Notes: a model not told the origin generated them from the letters alone. Positions 35,391 through 45,768 are shown, numbered from the stretch's first letter. The stretch is DNA of 59,862 nt from Bacillota bacterium (GCA_017889585.1 JAGFZX010000038.1:1-59862), one strand, 5' to 3'. Program-made: numbers and translations.

Positions 35391-38006
35391 TCATTGGGTT
35401 AGCTTTATACTAGTAGGTGGTGAGGTAAACATAATAGTAAAGGTTGTCCCCTCAGAACCTGTGCTTACTTCTATAATAGCATCATGTCTGTCCGCAATTC
35501 GATAGCATATAGACAAGCCTAATCCCGTTCCATTATCCTTTGTTGTTACAAAGGGGGTGCCCAGTTTGTCCAAAACTTCTGCTGGTATGCCCGAACCAGT
35601 GTCTTGGATGGCCAGCTTAATGTTGCCATTCTCAGAATAGGTTTTGATGGTCACTACCCCGCTACTCTCCATGGCATCAAGACCATTACGTACCATGTTT
35701 AAAATTAGCTGCCGTATTTCCTTCTCGTCAAATATGCTATCTGGAATCTCACCAATCTCAGCTTGCAGTTGGTGTCCTTTCTGAAACGTCTCCGCCTGTA
35801 GCAGTGGGAATAGGGCTTGTATCACATTGTTTAAATTACCATGCTTCTTTTCCACCGACTTGTTTTTTGCAAGGGACAAGAATTCTGTGATAATGGAGTT
35901 AGCTCGATCCAGTTCCTCAATCATCGTGCTAAATTGATCATGATACTTAGCAAAGTCTGCTTTATTCTGGAATAGCTGCAAATAGCCTCGCACCGTTGTC
36001 ATAGGATTCCGTACCTCATGACCAATGCCAGCGGCTACCTCCCCAACAGCATTTAAGCGATCCATCTGCGCCATTTTAGATTCAATTAATTTATGTTCTG
36101 TAATATCATTCATATAGCCATGATAGTGCGTTACTTCACCTGATAAGTTGCGTTTAACGACTGTAAAAATTAAAAACCAACACGTTTCACCACTGGCAGT
36201 AATGATTCGAGATACCTGTTCAAAGAAATCTGTTCGGCTGTTTGTGTGCCTAAGCCCTTCTGCTACCACTTGTTCACGATCGTCTGGATGAACAATTGAC
36301 GCATAGTTAACTTTACCGGAAAGAAAGTCTTCCACCGCATATCCCAAAATTTGATATACATTAGGAGATACATATTCAACAGGATAGCCTTCAGCATTTT
36401 TACAGAGACATACAATGGTAGGCCCCCCCATAAAAAGGCTCCGTTCTGCCCGCAAGGCTTCCTCTACATATTTGCGCTCAGAGATTTCCTTATATAACGC
36501 TTGATTGGCCTTCTCCAAGGCAGTCGTTCGTTCTTGCACCCGTATTTCCAGCTGGTCGTAAGCCTTACGAAGCCCCTCTTCCGCTTGTTTCCGTTTGGTA
36601 AAATCCTCTATACTGCCGTCATAGTACAAAATTCTGTTTTCATTTCCACAAACCGCCCGGCATCTAATTCGCACCCAAATGATAGTTCCGTCGTATCGCC
36701 GTATCTGTATTTCGAAATACTCTGCTCTTTCCTGCTCCAAGGCGACTTGCCACTCTTCGCGATGCTCGGGCAACAAAAAGATGGTGAACACATTTACTTT
36801 CATAAAAGTTTCACGGTCCGGGAATCTCAACATACGTATACACGACGAATTAGCATCCACTACCAATCCGTCCGCTGTAATACGGAAAAGTCCTGTAGGC
36901 ACCCGTTCAAACAAGCTGCGGTATCGCTCCTCACTTTCTCGCAATAGGATTTGACGTGCCTCAAGAGTGCTGCTCATGCTCTGAAAGTCATTAGCCAGCC
37001 TATTCAGTTCCACAAAAGCAGTAGGTACGGAAGCCAGTATACTGACCTCGCTATAATCACCAATTGCCAAGGCATGAGTACTTTGACTCAGTTGTACCAA
37101 CGGGGCAACAACATTTCGCTGAAGCTGCTTGCGCAAATTCCATACTAGAGTTAGCCATATACCAAGCGTTATTATAATTGTCATCCCAAAAGCTATAACA
37201 TATGGACCGACCAGTGCTAGTAATGAAATCTGATTAACAATAACCCATCCAACTCGGTTGATCCGAGTTGCAGTACCCATAAATTTTGTACCCATATACT
37301 CATAAATAAGAGTAGCATCCTCATTAAGCCCCCGACGAAATATTTCCAGATAGCCCATATTGGTTTGCTGTTTAACTAAATCTGATTCATGATGAGCTAA
37401 CAACGTTCCTGATTGATCCAAAATATAGAAATAATCCTCTCCAGTTGCGCCTCTCCTAATTGCAATCTCATATTGAACGGCTCCCAGATTCAATTCGCCT
37501 ATCACACACCTGTTATGGGAGAGTGGTCTAACCAAATATACAGTTGGAGCGCCTGTACGCAATGAAATAAAGGGCCGTGAAATAGCAACACAGTTACTGT
37601 CGGTATACTGAAAGTCCGGCAAATTAGACATGTCCAAATCCAAATACATGGGGTCAGAAGGCACCATTAGCACAACCCTGCGATTTTCATCTAAATAGTA
37701 AATGGTGTCAAAATGTTTGTAAGCCTCCCATGTACTTTGCATGAACACTGCTATATCTTCTGGTGCTGTAGTCTCAGCCACTCGCGCTACAGCATCCAAT
37801 ATTCGAGAACTTTGATCCAAGTGTCGATCAACCATTTGAGTCATCGACTTCACAATTTGCTGTTGCTGATAAACAAGAGTATGCATCAAAAAATAGCTTG
37901 CCCCGCCAATCGCTGCAATCCATACAATTAACAGCGGCAGAAACAAACGTCTATGCACCAATTGTAATAACATATGATCAAGAGTAGGTAATTTTGCCTG
38001 TCTCAT
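35391..38006 (-). CDS. membrane sensor histidine kinase: Cache, HAMP, two PAS, HisKA, HATPase
   Basis: About 871 residues. Helix 1 (21-42) and helix 2 (264-290) enclose an extracytoplasmic Cache sensor. It is followed by HAMP (about 290-345), PAS (360-475), a coiled coil (475-525), and a second PAS (530-640). The transmitter has His663 in GHEVRNPMTTVRGYLQLF and an intact ATPase (GSGIPAE, GTGLGLS). The ATG at 38006 has GAGGG eight bases upstream. No response regulator is near. It is divergent from a solute-binding-protein gene without permeases, which may deliver the signal. Its transmitter is almost that of the kinases at 17794 and 52918. Confidence 0.92.
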   Translation of the reverse strand: MRQAKLPTLDHMLLQLVHRRLFLPLLIVWIAAIGGASYFLMHTLVYQQQQIVKSMTQMVDRHLDQSSRILDAVARVAETTAPEDIAVFMQSTWEAYKHFDTIYYLDENRRVVLMVPSDPMYLDLDMSNLPDFQYTDSNCVAISRPFISLRTGAPTVYLVRPLSHNRCVIGELNLGAVQYEIAIRRGATGEDYFYILDQSGTLLAHHESDLVKQQTNMGYLEIFRRGLNEDATLIYEYMGTKFMGTATRINRVGWVIVNQISLLALVGPYVIAFGMTIIITLGIWLTLVWNLRKQLQRNVVAPLVQLSQSTHALAIGDYSEVSILASVPTAFVELNRLANDFQSMSSTLEARQILLRESEERYRSLFERVPTGLFRITADGLVVDANSSCIRMLRFPDRETFMKVNVFTIFLLPEHREEWQVALEQERAEYFEIQIRRYDGTIIWVRIRCRAVCGNENRILYYDGSIEDFTKRKQAEEGLRKAYDQLEIRVQERTTALEKANQALYKEISERKYVEEALRAERSLFMGGPTIVCLCKNAEGYPVEYVSPNVYQILGYAVEDFLSGKVNYASIVHPDDREQVVAEGLRHTNSRTDFFEQVSRIITASGETCWFLIFTVVKRNLSGEVTHYHGYMNDITEHKLIESKMAQMDRLNAVGEVAAGIGHEVRNPMTTVRGYLQLFQNKADFAKYHDQFSTMIEELDRANSIITEFLSLAKNKSVEKKHGNLNNVIQALFPLLQAETFQKGHQLQAEIGEIPDSIFDEKEIRQLILNMVRNGLDAMESSGVVTIKTYSENGNIKLAIQDTGSGIPAEVLDKLGTPFVTTKDNGTGLGLSICYRIADRHDAIIEVSTGSEGTTFTIMFTSPPTSIKLTQ

Positions 38007-38021
38007 TATTATATCCCTCAA

Positions 38022-38346
38022 AATGATTAGTTTAAGGTTCTCTATATTGGTAAACTTTACAGCAGGTATATCTACCTCAGCTATTTATAACTTTATCATT
38101 CTAAATACATTTCCTTTTAAATCTAAAAATCCCTTCTTTTGGTTGTTAAAATTCCTTATTTTACTCCCTTTGTCTTTGACTAATAGTATTTTTCATAGCA
38201 CCTTTATTAATATTCGTTATTTCTTTGTCAGTTAAATTCCCCGGATGCAAAAATAGCAAAAAAAGGATTTTTATATAAAAGGAATGAATTATAACATCAA
38301 GCTAATATCTGATTTTTTAAAAACCAGTAAATAATCAAGATAAGGA
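38022..38346. other. control region between kinase and binding-protein genes
   Basis: 325 AT-rich bases between divergent starts. Both promoters must lie here, and I cannot pick either with confidence. A run of A followed by GG near 38255-38270 is unremarkable. No gene is seen. Confidence 0.35.
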
Positions 38347-39522
38347 GTGATAACAATAAAAAGCTATTACCAAATATTCAGTTCCTTCTGGGGATTTGGA
38401 CTTGTGGTTTTACTTGTTAGCATATTCGGTTTGTTCTTTGCAGGATCTATAAAAAAGGAACCCATCCGCATTGGTTTTGTGGCTACTTTAACTGGAAAAC
38501 AGGCTGAACTCGGGTTACAGCAGCGCAATGGTGTACAATTAGCGGTCGAGAATATTAATATTTCTGGCGGTGTGGCGGGACGATCTGTGGAGCTTATCAT
38601 CCGCGATGACCTTGGCTCCCCTGAGGATGCCAAAAATGTTGATCTTGAATTAATTGACATGGGTGTAGTAGCCATCATCGGACATGCAACAAGCGGACAA
38701 ACGATAGCTGGCCTCCAAGTAACCAACCCAGCCCATGTCATATTGCTTGGTCCAACTATCTCTACACCGCTTCTAACCGGCAAATATGAATACTTTTTTA
38801 GAGTGCATCCCACTTTCTTAAATGCTGCACAAGGATTTGCCAACCACATTTATCAAAATCGTAAATTAACTAAAATGGCTGTTTTGTACGATACTGATAA
38901 TGCTGCGTACGCCGAAACCTACCGGACCGCTTTTGCTGACAAGTATCAGGCTATGGGCGGTGCTCTGGTTGGCGAAGTAAGCTTCTCTTCGTCAGCTAAG
39001 CCAGATTTTGCCTTGATATTGTCAAAACTACACGAAAGTAATGCAGAAGGATTACTTATCATCAGTGCTGATATCGATGCAGCAATGATTGCCCAGCGGG
39101 CCCGTCTGATGGGCTGGCAGGCACCGCTCTTTGCTGCAGCCTGGGCACAAACAGCAACCCTGATTTACCGCGGCGGGCATGCTGTAGAAGGAATGGAAAT
39201 TGAGCAGGCCTATGCGCTAAACAGCCAAGCACCAGACTTCCTGAGTTTCACAAAACACTATAGTGATCGTTTCGGACAGATTCCTGCTTTCGGTGCAGCG
39301 TACGGCTATGAAGCCGCTATGGTGTTGGCTGCCGCCTTGCAAAAAAACAGTGGTAAGGCCGAGGGACTACGACAGACATTATTAGAAATCCGTGATTTTA
39401 AAGGGCTAGCTGACAATTTCTCCTTTAATCAATATGGCGATGTGCTGCGACCTACCTACTTGAATGTTATTCGTGGCGGCAAATTTGTAGTTTTAAAAAG
39501 CTTGGCTCCAACAGAACCGTGA
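38347..39522 (+). CDS. orphan Leu/Ile/Val-type solute-binding protein, membrane-anchored
   Basis: 391 residues. A single N-terminal hydrophobic helix (FGLVVLLVSIFGLFFAG), lacking a lipobox Cys, is followed by a type 1 binding fold: IRIGFVATLTGKQAELG, then AIIGHATSGQ, then VLYDTDNAAYAETYRTAF. No permease or ATPase gene lies nearby. It is divergent from a Cache/PAS kinase, so a sensing role is plausible (inference). The GTG at 38347 overlaps its own AAGGAG site. The position where a start is expected (38356) holds ATA, so either a rare ATA start is used or the ATG was lost. Confidence 0.78.
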   Translation: MITIKSYYQIFSSFWGFGLVVLLVSIFGLFFAGSIKKEPIRIGFVATLTGKQAELGLQQRNGVQLAVENINISGGVAGRSVELIIRDDLGSPEDAKNVDLELIDMGVVAIIGHATSGQTIAGLQVTNPAHVILLGPTISTPLLTGKYEYFFRVHPTFLNAAQGFANHIYQNRKLTKMAVLYDTDNAAYAETYRTAFADKYQAMGGALVGEVSFSSSAKPDFALILSKLHESNAEGLLIISADIDAAMIAQRARLMGWQAPLFAAAWAQTATLIYRGGHAVEGMEIEQAYALNSQAPDFLSFTKHYSDRFGQIPAFGAAYGYEAAMVLAAALQKNSGKAEGLRQTLLEIRDFKGLADNFSFNQYGDVLRPTYLNVIRGGKFVVLKSLAPTEP

Positions 39523-39977
39523 TCTTATGTATGAAAAACAGGGGACAGGCCTGCATTTTTTTACAATGTGCCTGCCCCCCTATTTTATGGTCCTGTCAAC
39601 AATCTTGAAATCGAAGACGAAATTGAGATCATGCATATGACTATGAAGGGGCAGGTTGAGGACACCCATTGTACCCTTTCACGCATCCATTTTCAGAACA
39701 CGTACGCAGGATCATCTCCATCCAAAAAAAATACTCAAACCGAAGTCTGAGCGAATATAACACACATATAATATTACCTGCAAGCCCACCACCCTTTGAA
39801 ATCAGGCTATCCCTTGACCATTAATGCCACACTCCAAAGAAACAACGAGAACAGGCACTTTTTTTACTTTGGAAAATTACGCTACGTGCTACAAAATACT
39901 AATATCAAAAACTCAAGACACTAGATATTTGTAAAGTATAAAAAGCCTAAAAGTGTTTGATTTCGAATTTTATTGCT
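39523..39977. other. 450-base gap downstream of the binding-protein gene
   Basis: An imperfect inverted repeat GGGGACAGGC...GCCTGCCCCC at 39541-39578, about 20 bases after the stop, may end the binding-protein transcript although its T run sits in the loop. The frame at 39568-39750 has no ribosome site and is not called. Nothing else is seen. Confidence 0.35.
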
Positions 39978-40730
39978 TTAAAAAGTTAACACTTCCCCAT
40001 CCATTGGAATAAACACTCGATTCATTACCCCTTCCTGTTTAAGATGGATGCATAAATCAGCCCTTGATTCCAAACAATGATTAATAGCCTCCATATGCAC
40101 AGCAATTATTTGGGCTTTTGGTGCTTTTCTGCAAACCTTTACAACATCTTCTGCTGTCATTGTAATAGGATCACCTACATTAAAACGTGCTCCTCCAGCA
40201 TTAACTATAATTAAACTAGGCTGATATATAGATAGCACACTAGATACTTCCTCACAATAAATGCTATCACCGGCAATATATAGTGAAGGTTCCCCCTCTA
40301 CTTGTAGAACGTAACCAGAAACCGGGGCCATTTGCACCGCAATCTCACCTGTACCATGTCGTCCGCCAGTACGCTGTATGATAATTCCTTCCCAACATAA
40401 CTTATCACTAATTGGGTATACTTTCAAAAATCCTAAGTTTTTTAATTTCTCTTCGTCTTCTGGCTGACATAGAATAGGTTTATTCGGAGGAAGTTGATCC
40501 ACTGCCGCATCATCAAAGTGATCACGGTGAGTGTGAGTAAGTAATATCCCATCGATATCCTGCTGAAAATCTAACTGAATACTAAGTTCGACAAGAGGAT
40601 TCCGATAACTGTTTGGAGAATTGCCAATAGGTGGCATGACTCCAGCTGAACCTAGCATTGGATCGACTAGTATTTTTTTCCCGTTTATTGTTACAAGTAA
40701 TGTAGCATGACGTAGGAGTTGAACTTTCAT
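39978..40730 (-). CDS. metallo-beta-lactamase-fold hydrolase, UlaG-like
   Basis: 250 residues. It opens MKVQLLRHATLLVTINGKKI and has the metal motif LLTHTHRDHFDD, with later metal residues in AGDSIYC and VHMEAINH. The N-terminal RHAT and the general layout are those of the UlaG/YfhP-type hydrolases. The substrate is unknown. AAGGAAG precedes the ATG. It is divergent from the Lrp-family regulator 217 bases away, which may control it. Confidence 0.85.
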   Translation of the reverse strand: MKVQLLRHATLLVTINGKKILVDPMLGSAGVMPPIGNSPNSYRNPLVELSIQLDFQQDIDGILLTHTHRDHFDDAAVDQLPPNKPILCQPEDEEKLKNLGFLKVYPISDKLCWEGIIIQRTGGRHGTGEIAVQMAPVSGYVLQVEGEPSLYIAGDSIYCEEVSSVLSIYQPSLIIVNAGGARFNVGDPITMTAEDVVKVCRKAPKAQIIAVHMEAINHCLESRADLCIHLKQEGVMNRVFIPMDGEVLTF

Positions 40731-40946
40731 TCACAACCACTTCCTTATGATTTTTCTTAGTCATATCTTACGGAATCAGAAAGCATATCACTTTCTCGAT
40801 TCCAAGTAAGAACGACTAAAACTTCTGCCTGCGTCTGAGGACTTGACGGCCGCTAAGTCTTATCTTATCATTTTATGATTTAAAAACCCATTGAGGCATG
40901 TAAGAAGATCTATCATATTTATTACATGATGAAAGGAATTAACAAC

Positions 40947-41360
40947 ATGATTGACCATACTGATCAGCAAATTTTACAATGCCTGCAAAAAGATTCCCGT
41001 ATGCAGTGGCAGGAAATTGGGAAAATCGTTCATTTAACTGGTCAAGCTGTAGCGACTCGCATTCGCCGTATGCAAGATGATGGAATTATTAATGCCTTTA
41101 CCGTCAATCTTAATTATGAAAAATTGTGTAAACCAATATCGGCGTTTATTACAGTCTTTATGAACTCATCCAATCATGCTAAATTTCATAGTTTTTTATC
41201 AGCTCATAGTGCTATTCTGGAAGCTTACCGCATCAGTGGTGAGGGCTGTTATTGGCTAAAAGCTAATTTTGCTAGCCAAAAAGAGCTTACCGAATTACTT
41301 GATTCCATCTTGCTGTACGGAAATTATAAAGTCAACCTATCACTCGATAAGATCAAGTAA
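40947..41360 (+). CDS. Lrp/AsnC-family transcriptional regulator
   Basis: About 137 residues. The N-terminal winged HTH (IDHTDQQILQCLQKDSRMQW, then LTGQAVATRIRRMQDDGII) is followed by an effector domain with the expected beta-alpha pattern (FITVFMNSSNHAKF, then AYRISGEGCYWLKANF). AAAGGA precedes the ATG at 40947, which begins at the conserved point; two ATGs upstream lack a ribosome site. The effector and targets are unknown; the divergent hydrolase gene is a candidate target. Confidence 0.9.
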   Translation: MIDHTDQQILQCLQKDSRMQWQEIGKIVHLTGQAVATRIRRMQDDGIINAFTVNLNYEKLCKPISAFITVFMNSSNHAKFHSFLSAHSAILEAYRISGEGCYWLKANFASQKELTELLDSILLYGNYKVNLSLDKIK

Positions 41361-41579
41361 TAAACTTTACAGCATCTGGATCTACGGACGCCTTGAATAC
41401 TATTCAATATATGTAGGAATCTCCAATCATTAATCTAACTAACCAGGGATCTTGAAACATGACTTATTATATTAAAGTTCCAGTGAATAACAACAATATA
41501 GTCGAGTTATGGTCTTAAAACCATGATCTTTGAACCTAAAGACTGGCTTTGGAATATGCATGCTTTACAGTAAACTAAA

Positions 41580-41612
41580 CCTCAACCTTCACAAGGGTTG
41601 AGGTCATTTTTT
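41580..41612 (+). terminator. terminator downstream of the Lrp gene
   Basis: CCTCAACC-TTCACAAG-GGTTGAGG, an eight-base stem, followed by TCATTTTTT. It lies 220 bases after the Lrp stop, so the message has a long tail or an unseen small gene lies between. Confidence 0.7.
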
Positions 41613-41732
41613 ACCGCTGCAAATGATACTATTCTGCGTATCGAGCATAACGGTGAATTTCATTTTATACCAAATAAGTCAATCCTGATCCCCATATTTT
41701 TTTGAATTGTTATCTATTAGTTAAATCATTTA

Positions 41733-42031
41733 TTACTCAAAAGGATATTTTATTCCCCTTTGCTTTCTAACTTCATCCATTATATTCATTACATCAATAG
41801 ATAAATTCAGTTTATTTACATTACTTTTACTTATAATATAGCTATTCATATCTTCTATCTCATAAAGTAATTATTTTGAGGTTTCACCAACTTCTATAAC
41901 TTCTATTTTTCCATCTAAATAGTTTATGGTATCTTTAGATGCTCTTGGAAAATCGTCTACAGTGACAAATCTTAATTTTCCTGCGTTTTTTCTACACTAA
42001 CCCTAAATAATTTATATTCTTGTAACTCCAT
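41733..42031 (-). pseudogene. decayed gene of unknown family
   Basis: From ATG 42031 the frame opens MELQEYKLFRVSVEKTQEN and meets a stop. In the next frame it carries on as KLRFVTVDDFPRASKDTINY, then DGKIEVIEVGETSK, another stop, and MNIMDEVRKQRGIKYPFE to the TAA at 41733. One frameshift and one nonsense change therefore break what was about a 100-residue protein. The composition is protein-like throughout. I do not recognise the family. Confidence 0.5.
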
Positions 42032-42181
42032 TAATTATATACTAATATTAAATTCAGATAATAACATAATTATGAAACTTTAAATGACACATTGATGGTA
42101 ATTTATTACAAATGATATATTGAGAGATTATCTTGTACAAGCTGTCCCCTTATTTCTGTCTATTGGTAAGGAGGTAGTAGA

Positions 42182-42643
42182 ATGACTATGCTTGAAAAAT
42201 ATAAAATAAGAGCAAGCAAAAGAGTATTGTTATTTTTGGCAGGAACTTTATGGAGCTTTGCTGGGGAACGGGTATTGACGCTAGGCTATAAAGATTTAAT
42301 ATTAAATAACAACAGTCCATGGGGATATTTATTAATCTCCGTTATAATATTTTATATATTCTTCAGATTTGTTTTCTGTAAGATGGTTGAAAAGCATACA
42401 ACTCGTATTATGTCGAGCAGCTTATCAGATCACTGTATTTTCTCTTTCTTTGATTTAAAAGGGTATATAATTATGATTTTTATGATCACTGGTGGGATAA
42501 CCCTTAGAAATGCCCAGATAATAAATCCAATTTATTTAGGTACTTTCTACCTAGGACTTGGATCTGCCCTATTATCAGCGGCAATCATGTTTTTAACATC
42601 ATTTTTCAATTTTGAAAAGATTAAATTAAAATATATAAAGTAA
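42182..42643 (+). CDS. hypothetical four-helix membrane protein
   Basis: 153 residues with four hydrophobic segments (VLLFLAGTLWSFAG; LLISVIIFYIFFRFVF; IIMIFMITGGITLR; FYLGLGSALLSAAIMFL). AAGGAGG precedes the ATG. Its layout is like uncharacterised small integral membrane proteins of Firmicutes. It is 70 bases upstream of the hydrolase at 42714 and could be co-transcribed. Function unknown. Confidence 0.7.
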   Translation: MTMLEKYKIRASKRVLLFLAGTLWSFAGERVLTLGYKDLILNNNSPWGYLLISVIIFYIFFRFVFCKMVEKHTTRIMSSSLSDHCIFSFFDLKGYIIMIFMITGGITLRNAQIINPIYLGTFYLGLGSALLSAAIMFLTSFFNFEKIKLKYIK

Positions 42644-42713
42644 ATTATTAGACGCACAGACTAAACATATTGAAAAGCAAACAAATACCCCTATTATGAC
42701 AGGAGGCCGTTAA

Positions 42714-43712
42714 ATGTTCGAAGAAATACTACCCACCATATTCAGGATAACGATTCCTTTGCCTGGACATCCACTCAAAACCATGAACAGCTATGTTATC
42801 CTTTCTAGGGAACGCAGTCTCGTAATTGATACTGGATGGAATCGGTATGAATGCGTGGAGGCACTACTCGATGGGCTTGAGCTAATTGGCGTTAATCTTG
42901 CCCGTACCGACTTATTTTTAACCCATATTCATGCTGATCACGCTGGACTTATTGGTCTGTTTCAAAAAAACCACGCTAAAATTTTCTGTGGACGTAGCGA
43001 CATGGAATTTATGGATTATTATATCAATACCAGTAAGCCTAAAGACTGGCAAAGCTTAAGAAAATTAGCTAAACCCCATGGATTTTCAGATACAGAAATT
43101 GATGCAGCTATTGATACTCTTACAGGAAATAGATATGCTCCGGATTATAATGATAATATTATACCAGTGGAAGATAATGACATTATCCTTGTTGGAAATT
43201 ATAAATTACGCTGTATAGCAACGCCTGGACATACGCTAGGGCATATGTGTTTGTACGAACCAGAAAGCAAAACTTTATTTTCTGGAGATCATCTTCTAGG
43301 TGAAATTTCACCCACTATCTCGCAATGGAACCTAAGTGATAGCAATTTAGCCAATTACCTTGCTAGTTTGGATAAAGTTGCTGCATATGCCGTGGATAAA
43401 GTTCTACCAGGGCATTGGGACGCATTCACAAACTGCCGCACCCGAATCAATGAAACTAAAGCTTATCACCAATGTCGCAATGCTGAAATTTTAGAGTTGT
43501 TTGACGATGAGAAAACTATGACCGCTTATCAAATAGCATCGTGTCTAAGCTGGAATAAAAAACATCACGAGTGGACATTTTTTCCTATATCCCGAAAATG
43601 GGGTGCCGTTGCGGACACACTATCTCAACTTTGTTATTTACGGGATCAAGGTGTACTTAAGATGAATATTAATCAGCATCATGTAACATGGAGTAAAAAG
43701 AATAGGTTTTAA
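42714..43712 (+). CDS. metallo-beta-lactamase-fold hydrolase
   Basis: 332 residues. All metal motifs are present: LTHIHADHAGL, ATPGHTLGHM, FSGDHLL and the later LPGHW. The C-terminal 90 residues form an extra helical, winged-helix-like domain (MTAYQIASCLSWNKKHHEW, then AVADTLSQLCYLRDQGVL), as in the MBL hydrolases related to LACTB2. AGGAGG precedes the ATG. The substrate is unknown. Confidence 0.88.
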   Translation: MFEEILPTIFRITIPLPGHPLKTMNSYVILSRERSLVIDTGWNRYECVEALLDGLELIGVNLARTDLFLTHIHADHAGLIGLFQKNHAKIFCGRSDMEFMDYYINTSKPKDWQSLRKLAKPHGFSDTEIDAAIDTLTGNRYAPDYNDNIIPVEDNDIILVGNYKLRCIATPGHTLGHMCLYEPESKTLFSGDHLLGEISPTISQWNLSDSNLANYLASLDKVAAYAVDKVLPGHWDAFTNCRTRINETKAYHQCRNAEILELFDDEKTMTAYQIASCLSWNKKHHEWTFFPISRKWGAVADTLSQLCYLRDQGVLKMNINQHHVTWSKKNRF

Positions 43713-43741
43713 ATCGAACTCAATTGATTACTTTCTAAGCA

Positions 43742-44173
43742 TTAAGAGTCCGTACAACATCCACCTTTATAATCCTTATAAATTCCCATTTCTCTTTTAC
43801 GGGAAGCTCCGCCACTAATATATGAACCCTCTACAACGTTTGTAAAACCCTTTTTTGCAAGAATTCTCTTTATGAAATCCACATGAGGGCACCTGTCATA
43901 ATGAGCGTTGTCTGTTACCATGCATGAAGCTAAATGAATAATTACTTCATCCTTTAAAATATCGGTTTTTAATGTTAATTTTCGAGTAAAATGTTCAATT
44001 TTGGCTGCAACACTCTTGCCACAACATCCACCGCATGTAAAGGAGATATATTTAATATTCTCCCCATACTTTTCAAATGCCCCACTTCTCTCGTAAAAAC
44101 TATTGGTACAAGCAAACCCACTGCATCGATTGTGGGCGATATCACACTGAATGATTAAGATGTATTTTTCCAT
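43742..44173 (-). CDS. CGGC-domain protein (PF08821)
   Basis: 143 residues. The motif FTCGGCCGKSVAAKI is the family hallmark, with additional cysteines in DIAHNRCSGFACTNSF, ASCMV, RCPHVDF and a CC near the end. This suggests metal or Fe-S binding (inference). The function is unknown. The ATG at 44173 follows GGAGGGGG; a start further upstream at 44233 has no support. It is convergent with the hydrolase at 42714. Confidence 0.85.
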   Translation of the reverse strand: MEKYILIIQCDIAHNRCSGFACTNSFYERSGAFEKYGENIKYISFTCGGCCGKSVAAKIEHFTRKLTLKTDILKDEVIIHLASCMVTDNAHYDRCPHVDFIKRILAKKGFTNVVEGSYISGGASRKREMGIYKDYKGGCCTDS

Positions 44174-44307
44174 TTTCCCCCTCCATCTTGAAGATTTATA
44201 AATCTTTGACTTCTTACTATAAAAATAATACAATCAAATTGAATCTAACAAAAGCGCCAATTTACGATTTTTTATAGGATACAGTTTGCAAAGAGAGTGA
44301 ATAATAT

Positions 44308-45728
44308 ATGATTTTTTTGGATAGTCAATTATGTGAGCCCCTATATTTACAGATTTATAAACAAATAAAAAAAAAATAATATCTGGACAACTTATAGAAA
44401 ATAGTAAACTTCCATCAACAAGAACCCTATCTAAAACTTTAAATGTTAGCAGAAATACAGTAGAATATGCCTATTTACAGCTTTGCTCTGAAGGATATAT
44501 TACAAGCAAAGCTTGTAGTGGATTTGTTGTTGAAAAATTGGATAACATCCTGTCCTCTGAGAAAGAAACTCCAATGATGAATAAAAACCGTACACATCCA
44601 CAAACTTCATCAGATGTTAATCTTAAAAACACTTTCAAATACAATTTCCAATATGGAAAACTAAATGCTAAGAGTTTTCCCCTTCGTTTATGGCGCAAAA
44701 TTTCAAATCAGTGTTTATCATCTTTAAACGTTAATAACATGATGTCTTACAATGAGTCTCAAGGTGAACTGGGCTTGAGAGTAGAAATTATGAAATACTT
44801 AAATATATCTAGAGGCGTTTCTTGCCAACCAGAGCAAATCATCATTTGCTCTGGCACTCAGTCATGTTTAACTCTACTATGTCAATTATTCAGATCACAT
44901 TCAACAAATGTAGCTATTGAAGATCCCGGGTACGACGGAGCACGAGATGTATTTATTAATAGCGGGTATAATGTTATTCCCATTAGCTTAGAGAATGGGA
45001 GCATTGATGTTGGGGAATTGGAAAACAGTCTTGCAAAAATTATCTATATAACACCGTCTCATCAATTTCCTACAGGAGCAGTTATGCCTATTCACAAAAG
45101 GCTAAAAGTCTTAAATTGGGCGATAAAAAACAAGGCCATTATCATTGAAGATGATTATGATAGCGAATTAAGATATAATACAAAACCTATCCCCTCAATA
45201 CACTGTATTGAATCACAAGAAAATGTTTTATACATTGGTACATTTTCAAAATCCCTAGCACCTGCTTTACGTTTGAGTTACATGGTTTTGCCTCAATCCT
45301 GGCTAGAAAAATATCGCAATCTTTTTGCAAAATACAATTCAACAGTGCCTTTCCACCAACAAAAAATACTTCAACAGTTTATGTCCTTAGGTTATTGGGA
45401 TAGCCATTTAAGAAAATCTTGCCTATCTTACAAGAAGAAACATGATACACTAGTAGGAACTATTAATCAAGTAATGGGAGATAAAGTTACTATTCACGGC
45501 AAAAACGCAGGCTTGCATATCCTATTGGAATTTAATAACGGACTATATGAAAAAGAATTAATAGAAAAAGCAAATAACCACGGAGTTCTCGTATATCCTG
45601 TATCACGCTACTGGATGCGTTTAGAACGGTATTCAAATAATATGATTCTCCTTGGATTTAGCGAATTAAATGAAAATGAGATTGTGGAAGGTATCAATAT
45701 ACTCAATCATGCATGGTTTGGTAATTAA
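44308..45728 (+). pseudogene. MocR-type GntR regulator/aminotransferase, frameshifted in a run of ten A
   Basis: The ATG at 44308 opens a GntR winged-helix frame (MIFLDSQLCEPLYLQIYKQI) that hits TAA right after ten A at 44367-44376. The rest of the wHTH (LPSTRTLSKTLNVSRNTVEY) and the whole aminotransferase-fold domain are intact in the -1 frame to 45728. The PLP lysine is in GTFSKSLAPALRLSY and the TPSHQFPTG and IIEDDYDSELR motifs are intact. Apart from this shift nothing is broken. It may be a pseudogene, a sequencing error, or a gene expressed by slippage on the A run. MocR proteins usually sense a PLP-bound amino compound; the target is unknown. Confidence 0.82.
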
Positions 45729-45768
45729 TACTGGTAGCAATGGAATCTGGCATGCAGTATTGTATTAA

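Noticed and set aside
39568-39750. Frame of 60 codons after the binding-protein gene
   Set aside because: No ribosome site; it starts inside a hairpin and resembles nothing known.
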